Of a stretch of 64,000 nucleotides of DNA, positions 43,438 to 53,587 are shown piece after piece. Under the pieces are notes generated by a model. That model was not told where the DNA came from. It did no database searches and was given only the letters and a program-made list of their open reading frames with translations. The translations under genes and the position numbers were made by a program. How positions within the stretch are numbered: the first letter of the stretch is position 1; each line of letters begins with the position of its first letter. The stretch is from [Phialemoniopsis] sp. UDSM-2020 (taxonomy: Eukaryota > Ascomycota > Sordariomycetes > Thyridiales > Thyridiaceae), in assembly GCA_018873225.1 (NCBI GenBank), contig JAEILZ010000003.1:1922001-1986000 (forward strand), in the 5' to 3' direction.

Positions 43438-46400
43438 GATTGCGTAAGGGGGGGGAAGGAGAGAGAGCGTGGCTACATGCGACCGATTGCCGACATCATC
43501 AAGCTCTTGGCCGAAGAGCGATGAAGGAAATGCGCAACTATTCCCACAAGGGAGAATAATAAAACTGTTCCTCGCGTCGCAGGCAGCGGCAGCAGCTCGA
43601 GATCTGGCAATCGTCGGTCGAATGAGTTGTGGGAGGGGTTAGAGTGTGGTCAGCGATTGATTCTGCTGTCGGAAAGGTGGCGGGCGGTAAGGATTGGATC
43701 AATCAATCAATGTTAGCACGTAGTGTGGATGTAGGGAGTGCAGGTCGCAGGTCGCAGCGTCGCGCAGGCAGGCAGGCCAGGACAGGCAAGGACAGTGCAA
43801 GGGCAGCACGGGCTGGTTGGTGTGGTCGTCGCAGATGGTTGGTGACAGGTGAGATTTGGGTGGAGTGCCGTGGCCTGGATTCCTGGTGGGAGGTGGGTAA
43901 TTTGGTACGGAGTACTTGTACGGTAATCACAAGTCGGGAGATGGTAGGTGTACCGTGTGAGAGGGAGAGAGAGTCAAAAAGTGAGAGGCAAATAACATGC
44001 ACCCCCTGCGAAGAACTCCCATCGACCAAGTCAGGTTTAGGCAGTGGGATCACCTTCGTCACAAGAAACAGATACCTCACAAAGAGGTCGAAATTTAAGC
44101 CCAAATACAGCCTTTCTTACAATGTCACTTGAAATGGGTGCTCAGGTCTACCTAATCAAATTGCCGTCACTACAAACTGATGAGAGCCAGAGCAAGTGAT
44201 CGTTAGTGGAAACATGAGAAAAAAGTGGGAGTAAAGCGCACGGTCAAAAGCTGGGCTGTGCAGCATCAAAAAAAAAGTGGGCAGATGCGACGACGGATTT
44301 GCTAGGGAGGCGTAGGAGAAGGCATGTTTCTCACACAAGAGTCAGGGAAATCTTCCGTGTGTCGGATGTTTCGAACAGTTAACTACGCAAGTAGAAGGCC
44401 TGGACATTCGGTCTACCGTATCTAACCTTACGTAGACGGTGGGTAAAGCAGAACCGTCTGTCTGTTCCCCTTGTCGAGGGATCTGCACGACGACAATGAT
44501 GGTGAGAAGAAGGTACATTATCGGCAGCGGGCATGTGGCCCAGGTACTTAGCCTGGAAGCTTCTGAGACACGAGGCGCTCTCTTACCCAACTCTGGTCAA
44601 TCACAGATTGAGATTAGACTGACTCCAGGGAGGGGAGGGATAAGCTCCTAAAACAGCCAGAGCCAGCCAGCCAGCCAGACATGGCATGAAATTCCAAGGC
44701 ACACCATACCACCTGGGCAAACCAAGGCAAGTTGGGAATGACGGGCAGCGACGGTCTTGCGGTACGACGGGTACAAGTACGTACACACCTCACCTTCTGG
44801 GTGGTTTTGGATTTACCGAAGTGTATCGATGGATCCCTTTTTTTTCACGCAGCGGCGGCGGTTTTTGGTGACTCTTCTGGATGGGGGTCCTGGCATGTGG
44901 TTGGCTAGAGATGAATGCTAGTGGTGGTGTATCTACAGTTTTAGGCTTAGTCTTGAAAGGCTAAGTTGCAGGGATGATGCGAGAAAGGTGTGGTAAAAGG
45001 CTGAGAGAGCAACTCGCACTGCCAGTGCGAAGCAAGCAGGCTGCTCATGATAAGTACCTTGCCTTTCAAACGTTATCTCTCTGAACCAAGACAAAGATGC
45101 AACCAAGCATTGATTGACTAGGAGAGGGAAAAGCGGGCATGTTTCTGCCTGTCTCTCTGCTATTTCATGTATGCCTTCTCTTGATATCAATTCTCTCGCC
45201 CTTGATCTGTAGAACGTGATTTCCGGTGCTTCTCCTTCGCATGCCGTTTTATCCCACCCGATCATCAACCCAACCCCTTGTCTATTCCTACTGCAAGTGT
45301 TACAGGCACTGCATGAGCCGATTCCTGCTAAATCTGGGCCGATGGGTCCCGTGAAGGGACACTGTGGACTCGCAGAGGGGCCATCGTCGGGCGGTAAAAC
45401 CGATGAAAACGGTACCAGCCGCTCAGTGCGGAATTCCTACCAGCGTCAAGTACCGTCTGTTCCATGATCGTAATTGGCATCTTCTCTCTCTCGCGCTCGC
45501 ACACACACCACACGCGCAAATAGCAAGTCTCCCAACAAGAATGGCTTATTTAATTCAAATGCGAATCCACCTTGCGGGAAAAAAGGGCCATACTAAAAAT
45601 TCCAAGCCTTTTTCTTCAAAGAAGCGGTGAAGCTTTTTCCACGATCTTCAATCGCTTTCGTTCTCCCAACATGTCAAATTAAAAAAAAAAAAGAAGACCA
45701 CATCTCCGGTCATGCCAATCTCCTCTCGATTGGTATGTACGGGCGGCACACAAAATGCACACAACGGGAGGCAAAGAAAAATAAAAGAAAAAAAACTCTG
45801 AAATGTATGCATGCATGTATGTATCATCTCCTGCATCTTACTGGAGCTCTTTTGCCCCTCCGGTGTCGTCGTCGGTGGATTCCTGTCCAGGTTTGCACGT
45901 ACGTTTCCTTGCCTTCCTGTCTGCTGCCCGCCCTGGTCTGCCATTTCTTGCCTGCATCTACACCCTGGGATAGCCAATATGCCATCCATGTCTCGTGCAT
46001 TGTGAGGGATATCATACCCTCACGAGAAAGGGGAGCTGATGATTCATCCTGGCCTGAAAAAGCCCGAGGGAGGAGCCACTAAGGCACGTTTGCGATCTGT
46101 TCTCTGTATCAAGCCGCGCATCTCGAGGCTCTTCCCGGCCTGTCCTGGCCGGCCACCCCTGCTCTGGAGGGGTCGTTGGGCACGCATCACTGGCGCTAAT
46201 GTGCCTCGACGAGCAGGGGACCCTACGAGACACAGGATCACCCAATACAGTCCGAATATGCAATCCCAAGAGAACCAAGACGAAGCCGAGCAAGAGCACA
46301 GACCACCAGGCTAAACCTTATTTACCACCTACCCATACCCTCGTGCTGTTATTGTTACAGAATGCGGGCCTGACAAGGCTCTCAACATCCTTGCTCAACT

Positions 46401-47681
46401 CAAGTCTTTGTATACTGCTTCTTTCAATTTAGAACAATATCTGCAACCAAACAATCATGCTTTCAACACGCCTGTGTCCTGCATCTCATCTCTAATGTGC
46501 AATACATGGGAGGTTTGGCATCCTTGAGACGATGCAAGGTTCAATGACAGAATTTCTCCACGTTCTTGATTCAATAGAACGTTAGTCCAGCCATGTACTA
46601 CATTGCACAGAGAAGCAGATTGCAGGTGTAGACCACTGACAAGATGTGCCACTTCTGAATACTATGCAATTGACTGCAGCTGAGCTAGGAAGGGTTGAGG
46701 TATTAAAATCTCCCAGTACAGCCCGCAAAGTAACACCGGGCTATAATAATTTGTACTTCGGTTGTCCAGTGCACTGGGCCATTTCTAATCAAGATATGAC
46801 AGTCATTAAATAATTCCAAAGGACTCAATGTGAAACTAATGTAGCCAAGATTTCCATGGCATCATCACTATCTATGGTGAGCAAAAGACATCTTCTGGAA
46901 GAACCATGCCCAGTCACTTGCGGGATCGGCCTTGGATTGTCACTTAGGGCTCAGTCATGCCTCCTTGCTCGGATGTCGCTTGTGATCTACAATCTTTACA
47001 GACCAGACTGCATGTTATGCATACTTCTGTTTTATATACCCAAAGGACGACCAAACAGCTCCCGCCTTAGCTTCAGGCCATACCTAAAGTTGGGACGACA
47101 ACATTCCCAGCCATGCACCTCATCACCAGCGACCCAAGGCCCTGCCTAGCTGTCCCATCTTATCGTTTTAGCACCCTTCTCATAGACGCTTGGACCAGCA
47201 AAATCATCTTGATAGCTTCATCCAGGAGGGCTCCACCCAGGTAGACTAAGGATCCCCTGAACAACACCTACCTCACTCCCCAGAGCATGAAGCTATTAGG
47301 CTCGTTTGGCTGTCAACGCCACGCCAGATCCAATTCACTTTGATGCCATCCAGCAAGTCCCATCATTACATAGAGCTGTAGGTCATAGCGCCAACCGACG
47401 CGTGTAGGTAAATAATCTACGCGATCCCAAGCGGACCATCACCACCACACTTACACACATCGCGGGTTGCCAAGCGACGTCCTGACTTCCACCACCGCCA
47501 TCCCTTCTCTAACCTCCAAATCTCTACCATCGTTGCGCATTACTTCCTTCACTCAAGGAGTAACAGAACATACTGTTCAATGTTCTCCCTGCATTTCACT
47601 CACATTCCTCCTCCGTTCATCCTCTACCCACACCCATCTCAGCCTGTGCTCATTCCCCTTCTTCCGAATCGAATCACAAGT
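43438..47681. other. 4.2-kb divergent intergenic region
   Basis: The longest gene-free stretch of the window, between the divergent JmjC and F-box-like genes. It has short frames only, homopolymer runs of A (45679, 45787), a CCAG tandem run near 44658-44678, and CT/CA-rich blocks near 45484-45515 and 47450. No tRNA, 5S rRNA or transposon feature was recognised. It may hold long leaders or non-coding transcripts. Confidence 0.5.
44658..44679 (+). repeat. Short CCAG tandem repeat
   Basis: Runs of CCAG units (ccagagccagccagccagcc, then agac) in the divergent region. Microsatellite-like, no known role. Confidence 0.6.
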
Positions 47682-48662
47682 ATGGCGACCCAAGCGACCC
47701 CAGGAGGGATTCTTACCATTGACTCTGTCAAGGAGGCGATGGAGAAGGCCCTCAAAAAGGGCAAGGATGAGCAGGAGCATGAGTTTGGCTTCCCTAATGT
47801 TGCCCCTCCTCCTGCCATCGCCTATGACCCCAACAGCCTCGAAAACTACTATCACTCCCGCGGCCTCGTCGACAAGAACGGCCGAGTCACCTACCTCCGC
47901 CTGCCCGAGATGCACCCGGCCTTCGAGCCGCCCCGCTCGGGCCACTGCTACCTCGCCAACCTGCCCATCGAGGTCCTGACCAACATCACGAGCCGCCTGT
48001 CCCTCATCTCGCGCGCGCGCCTGCGCCAGACCGCCAAGGTCTTCGAGCCCTTCACCACCAAGGACGGCGCCGACCACGGCCGCAAGCTCGACTTCTACCA
48101 CCACAAGGACTGGCAGGCGTACCACGCGGACATGAACTCCGGGGGCAACCCGGCCAAGAAGAACATGTGCTACCGCTGCTTCCAGCTGCTTGACATTGAC
48201 CAGTTCTCGGAGAAGGCGCTGCTGGGCACGCCCGCCCGCTGGCCGGATCACATTTACCACCCGCGGCACCGCCGCGACCGCTGCGACGTCGAGAAGCAGT
48301 TCTGCAGAGCCTGCGGCATCGAGGCGCGCAAGCTCGGCTCCCGCAAGGCCGGCGCCAAGCGCAAGGTCACCAACCAGATCGCCCGCACCGAGGCCAAGCG
48401 CCAGAAGGATCTTGCCGCCATCATCGGCGATTCTGCCCAGAAGAAGTGCATCACTGCCCCGAGCCCCCTGAAGACTTCTCAGTCTGCTGCCGATGATGGC
48501 AATTCCAGTGCTCCCCGCACTCCGAACGGCTTCCAGGCTGCGGCAGGTAGCATTGCTGCACGCGCTCGCCTCGGGCCCGCGCCCAAGACCAGGCGCCTAG
48601 TGGAACTGGGCCGTCACACCTACGGAAGCAACGGACACTACAGTAACGAGGTTGACTGGTGA
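47682..48662 (+). CDS. F-box-like protein with C-terminal Cys motifs
   Basis: Predicted 326 residues from the ATG at 47682 (MATQATPGGILTIDSVKEAM). An in-frame ATG at 47580 would add 34 residues with no protein-like pattern, so the inner start is preferred. Residues about 88-125 (YLANLPIEVLTNITSRLSLI, SRARLRQTAKVFEPF) form an F-box-like helix set, the Skp1-binding module of SCF ubiquitin ligases. Further on are MCYRCFQLLDIDQFSEKA and FCRACGIEARKLGSRKAGAK, two CxxC pairs that probably bind zinc, a combination common in fungal F-box proteins of unknown target. The C-terminus is Ser/Arg-rich and basic. Single exon. Substrate unknown; the F-box call is moderately sure. Confidence 0.85.
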   Translation: MATQATPGGILTIDSVKEAMEKALKKGKDEQEHEFGFPNVAPPPAIAYDPNSLENYYHSRGLVDKNGRVTYLRLPEMHPAFEPPRSGHCYLANLPIEVLTNITSRLSLISRARLRQTAKVFEPFTTKDGADHGRKLDFYHHKDWQAYHADMNSGGNPAKKNMCYRCFQLLDIDQFSEKALLGTPARWPDHIYHPRHRRDRCDVEKQFCRACGIEARKLGSRKAGAKRKVTNQIARTEAKRQKDLAAIIGDSAQKKCITAPSPLKTSQSAADDGNSSAPRTPNGFQAAAGSIAARARLGPAPKTRRLVELGRHTYGSNGHYSNEVDW

Positions 48663-49599
48663 ACTGAGTTTCACTAGGGCATGTATGGCATGACGCAAGG
48701 CATCTTGCAGGCATGGGAATGATTTGACGAATAACGGGGGAAAATGGCGTTGGCGGTGTTGGTGGTATCGATGAGTTTTGAGGGGCAACTATTCACACTT
48801 GCCATCCTAACTGTACTTATCACTCTGACTTTTCGGGTGAAAACACCCCATCAAACATGACATCAAATGGCGCGTATGGCATCATGGTAGATAGCAAAGA
48901 CTATCTGGTGTAACAAAGATTACACCTGGACTTTACAAACAACAGAAGGTCTCACTGCCCACTTGAAAACTTTATTCTATGTCTCGGTTCTGTGCATTGA
49001 TACAATGAGTGTTATGATGCTTGACAAACATCAATAACTAAGGAAGAACATAAGTCTTCCCTTGCCATATGTTGCCTTCGCTTTATGGTAGCAGTGTTAA
49101 AGCAAGGAGACCAAGATCGGCTGGCCATTAAATATTATAACTTGGGTTGTGACTCAGAGCAGGTTCTGACCCTCTTGGTGACCACTTAAGTACTAGATAA
49201 CTATAGCCCATCGTTTTCAGCCTCGTGGAAGTGACGACACAATCGACGTACTCTTCTTGTCCGAGGACACTATGACAGTCCCTCAAACGAGGAACCCAAT
49301 TATGGTATGTTAAATCTACTTAAGCTGATGCCGGAGAGCTTCTACCCTCTACCTCTCACATGAACAGCCAGACTCGGGTCAGCCAGTTTGGAGCAATCAT
49401 CACGACAGTTGGATGCTAATAGCCATAAACACGATTCATAGAGACAAATAATCTAACAAACAGGCTGTGAGCGCGAGGTACAGTCTCTAAATGTATTATT
49501 ATTCATCTATCAAGTGTAGTCAAACGAATATGGTGCAAATGAAATCCAACGAAGGCCAGAGCTTCCCCTCGTTGGGATAAAAGGGGTTAGAGTCGAATG
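48663..49599. other. Intergenic region, convergent 3' flanks
   Basis: Between two stop codons facing each other. AT-rich, no feature recognised. Confidence 0.4.
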
Positions 49600-51651
49600 T
49601 TATCTCGGACGAAGATGCTCAGCACCGAGGCCGACAAACTCGAACAAGACCGGAATAACCTCGACGGCCAGAAGTCCGATGCCTATATTGTAATAAAAAA
49701 GAATGTCAGTCAACCAGCTTATATGAGACACCCAGCCCCGGAAGCGCCGGGAAGAGAGAAGCTCGCGGCACGAGTCCGCACTGTGGGGGATTGTGGCATC
49801 ATAGGGTCGTAAAAGAAGAGGGTTACCCACCAGCATAAACAATAAGCTTCGTCACGACCTCGACGTCGTACCTCACACGCGGCTTCGTCAGCCTCTCAAA
49901 GATCTCCTTCTCGCCGAGCTCGTCCTGCCGCCCGATAAACATGTCCGGCTCGTCGTCCTCCGGGTGCTCCTTGTCGGCCGGCGAGGCTGGGGAGGTGTTG
50001 TCCATCACCACCGTCCCCTGGCCCATCATCTCCTCGTACTGCGCCAGCGGGCTCTGCTGCACCCCAGACGCCGTCGCCTGGTCGTCGATCACGGCGGTCC
50101 CCTTCTCGCGCAGGTCGTGTATGCTCCCCTTGCTCCGGATGCTGCCCTGACTACCAATGCTCTCCCTCCTCCTGCGCTCCCGGTACGCCAGCGTCTCGTA
50201 CGCGTCCGCCGCGCTCTGCGGCCCGATGCTGACGCTGCGCCCGCGCCTCGCCCTCTTGATGTTCCTCACGATGTTGGGCAGGTCGCTGACCCCCGGCAGG
50301 ACGTTGTCGGTGCTCAGCCGCAGCACCTCCGGGATGACCTTGTACTCGCTCGCCTGCACAAAGTAGCGGCGCGGCAGGTTGAGCCCCAGGTCCTCGATGA
50401 CGCGGAAGATGTGCGGCAGCACCTTGAGCAGGGTCGGCTTCATGACCTCGCGCCACCCAAAGACGAGCAGCACGCCAAAGACCATGCGCGCGACCATGGT
50501 GAACCAGCCCAGGTCGGCCGGGCTGAAGCTCGCGTCGTTCCACGCGAACCGGCTCTGGGCGTAGTGCCAGGCGGCAATCTCCACGCCGAGGACGACGCCC
50601 GCAAAGGCCACCGAGTCGTCAAAGCACGGGCAGTCGTCCGCCGGCTCTGGATGCACCCTAACTAGCACCATGATGATAAGTGCGACGATCAACGGCGCGA
50701 GCCACGAGCTTGCGAACATGTAGGCTTCGACGCGAGGACCGTAGAAGAATTCGACATAGCTAATGACAGCGCCGAGGAAGCTGCCCACCACGACATCGGT
50801 GAAGCCGTGCATGCCGCAGTAGAGGCGCCCTATAACAATGGAAGCGGCGTAGAACCAGCTGAGGCCTTCGAGGGCCATCTTTGTGCCGGGCTGCATATCG
50901 GCGTCCCGTAATAAAAGCACGGCATAGACGGCGACCGAAACTGCGTTTGTGGAGTGGGTTGAAGGAAAGCCGTATTCGAGGGCAACGTGCCCCGACATGG
51001 TGATGCGGTGCAAGGGCGGCGACAAGGGGCGGGGCAACGAGCAGAGGTCTTTGATAAAGCCGGTGAAGAAGACGCCAAAGGCTAGGATGTGGACGGCACT
51101 GTAGGATATACCTTGGTTAGACTGAGCACTTCTGCAGAACGGATGCGCAATGGCACGTACCCTTTCCCAAGATCCCTATACCCAAACCAGAAGAGCATTG
51201 GCAGGCCGATCATGAAGAATGTGTGGGTGCCCAGGTTGGCGGTGACGGCAAAGTATGTATCGAGGGCCGGAGAGCGCGTCTTGCTCTGGAAGTAGGCGAG
51301 GTAGGGCGTCTCCCATCGTATCAGGGGCAGCATGCTGCGGCGCAAGTGGTATCGCCATGCCGGCAGGGCTCGCTTGTCTGGGCGGGTAGAGATCGCAGGT
51401 CAGCTACGAAGATCACGGAGGAGAGACGGCAGCTTGCGCACTGCGCAATGGTGGCAGGCCATGAATATGATGCCGCTTATATGGACATGGCGATAGCGTG
51501 CATGTGAAAGGGACGTACAGTGATCGAGGCTCTTGAGCCCCGCGTCGATAACCTCCCCTCCATCGGCGCCCTTCTCGCCAGCCGGCGCATGGTTGTTAGC
51601 CTTCACCTGCAGCCCTGCGCCGGAGCCAGAGCCGTTCTGCGGTGAAACCAT
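49600..51651 (-). CDS. LCB3: Dihydrosphingosine-1-phosphate phosphatase (PAP2 family, Lcb3 type)
   Basis: Endoplasmic-reticulum lipid phosphatase that removes phosphate from long-chain base phosphates in sphingolipid metabolism. Exons on the minus strand: 51651-51519, 51377-51161, 51098-49831 and 49682-49600, giving 566 residues; introns are 141, 62 and 148 bp. The joins restore family text: SLDH-YKRALPAWRYHLRR, LGKG-AVHILAFGVFFTGFIKD and LIVYAG-GIGLLAVEVIPVLFEF. PAP2 motifs: KDLCSLPRP (K-x6-RP), YGFPSTHS (PSGH variant with the family-typical PST-H) and GRLYCGMHGFTDVVVG (R-x5-H-x3-D). About eight membrane helices surround them. A long cytosolic Ser/Arg-rich loop (RARRGRSVSIGPQ, RRRRESIGSQGSIRSKGS) near residues 380-430 is a likely phosphorylation region. 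The last small exon is unusual but adds a conserved final helix. Confidence 0.93.
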
Positions 51652-52419
51652 GAGCAGACGCCGTCGTCGATGCCGTTGTCGTCATTCAATTGGTCGCGAT
51701 CCGTTGCGGAAAGTAGTAGGGCGTCCGTGGAGACGTTGCGGGATCAAGAAATCAAAGCTTCAGTTAGAAGATAGGCAGGTTATCAGGGAGAAGCCGAGGC
51801 GATGCGAACTAGGTGGCACACACACACCGCCCACTATCTTAACCCACGAGAGAGAAACCCTGTGCTTCAGGTATTTGGTCTTCAGATTGGAACAGCGTGG
51901 AGCGCAAGATGGAGCCCTCCTCCGCAAAACCAGGATTTGACCGTTTTCCTGCTTATTTTCCTGCTCCCAAGCTTGCCAATTGCCTGCCCCCTGTGTCCCA
52001 CCACACGATTCGTCAAATCATTGATTGGATTGTCCCATTCCTGCCAGGCACCCGCCCACTGTAAATCCGCACCATTTTAGGCGCCGTCTGGCCTGTGAGC
52101 GCCCCTGGCCGACGTGGGATTTCCCCCTAAGCTGCTTTTGATGCTAGCGTTCTCAGTTGACTTCATCCGGCAGCTTGGCGCGCTTCCTGTGCCGAGGCCA
52201 TCGCGTCACACATTAAGCTTTCAATTTGAAGATGCTCGTTGATCGAATCACTCTGTTGCGTGCTTTGGGATAGCCTTCCCTGAAAGACAGTATCGGAGTT
52301 GAGAAATAGTTGTGTGTGAGAGGTCACAACTGTCTCTGTGATCTGGGGTATTCTGCAGAACCCGCAAAAGACAACCTTTTTCTTTGTAGACAATTACAGC
52401 TTGTCCGGCTCTCACACAT
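51652..52419. other. Divergent intergenic region (Lcb3-type and SDR promoters)
   Basis: 768 bp between two divergent start codons. Nothing beyond presumed promoters recognised. Confidence 0.4.
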
Positions 52420-53526
52420 ATGGTTCCACTCGCCGGAGCCCACGCCCTCATCACGGGCGGCAGCCGAGGCATCGGCCTCGCCATTGCCCACCGGTTCGCC
52501 CGCGAGGGCGCCGCATGCACCCTCGTCGGCCGGGACGAGCAGAGACTCCAGGCTGCACTCGCAGGCGCAGCATTTGCCGGGTCCCAGCAGCAGGGGCACT
52601 CATATTTGGTCGGCGATGTAAAGCATTCGTCCTTCTGGACCGACGCTGTTGCGAAAAGGGTCAGTTAGCCAGTCACCGGGCCCATTATGGGTGCATTAAA
52701 CGATGCTAACTATACACGCGGTAACGAAGCCTGATGTCTCTATCTTGATCAACGCAGCGGGTTTGCCGCAAAACTCGCTTCTAGTGCGGACCCGGGATGC
52801 AGACTTACAGGAGATATTGGATGTCAACCTCCGCGGCACCATTCTCGGCTGCAAGTCCTTGAGCAAGTCCATGATGAAAAGAAAACACGGTATGCTTTCA
52901 TGAGACTTTTCGGCTTTGTCTGCTATAGACTGACAAAAGCTCAAGGCTGCATTATCAACATTTCTAGTCTCTTGGCCGAAAAAGGGGGTCAAGGGGCCAC
53001 CGTCTACGCAGCATCGAAAGCAGGCATCATAGGTGAGTCTTTGTAGAAAATCATTGGCAATTCTTGGAAGAGGTATCTGAATCTAAAACGCCATTCCCCT
53101 TTTCCCTTTGCAGGCCTCACTCGTGCCCTCGCCACCGAGATGGGCCCCTTCGGTGTCCGCGTCAACACCATTCTTCCCGGATACATCAAGACAGACATGA
53201 CAACAAGTAAGTCCACCCTGTGTCTTGTTCTCCAAACCACTCAAAACCCAAATCATCGCTCCGTTCTCAGCCCCGGCACCAAAACACTCCCCTTGCCTCT
53301 GCTATTTTCGAGGTCTTCGGAGATCTCTTGGGGCATAAAAGTACAATGACACAAGAAGCTAAATGTGCCCATGCCAGATCTAAACCAGTCGTTGCTGGAA
53401 GAAAAGATTCCCCTGGGCCGTCTCGGCGAGCCCGAAGAAGTCGCAGATGCAGCCGCCTTTCTTGTCGGGAACAGTTATGCAAGCAACTGCGTCCTGAATC
53501 TAGATGGAGGTCTAAGTGCAACGTAA
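52420..53526 (+). CDS. Short-chain dehydrogenase, 3-oxoacyl-ACP reductase (FabG/Oar1) type
   Basis: NAD(P)-dependent reductase of the classical SDR family; closest in pattern to FabG-like enzymes of mitochondrial fatty-acid synthesis. Exons 52420-52659, 52730-52889, 52946-53032, 53114-53206 and 53378-53526 give 242 residues. Cofactor motif ALITGGSRGIG lies at about residues 9-19, NAAG follows LINAAGLPQ, the catalytic Ser and Tyr-x3-Lys are in NISSLLAEKGG and VYAASKAG, and the end is ASNCVLNLDGGLSA, typical for FabG. The last intron is 171 bp and must end at CCATGCCAG (53377): nearer acceptors lose the frame or hit a stop. There is no obvious long presequence, so the mitochondrial location is inferred. 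The gene converges on UBA2 with 61 bp between the two stop codons. Confidence 0.9.
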
Positions 53527-53587
53527 GAAGAAGCGACGCCAAGCAAGTTATTCATCGATACATCAAACAGCATCCACCAAGAGCTGT

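Noticed and set aside
45640..46320. Overlapping frames of 90-150 codons on both strands
   Set aside because: Low-complexity and Cys/His-rich translations, no splice logic, no conserved pattern; treated as intergenic.
49964..50665. 233-codon frame opposite the sphingolipid phosphatase
   Set aside because: Shadow of a G/C-rich exon; no recognisable domain.
52090..52730. Fusion of the SDR and the phosphatase region into a biosynthetic cluster
   Set aside because: Neighbours are unrelated housekeeping genes; no synthase or other tailoring gene is present.
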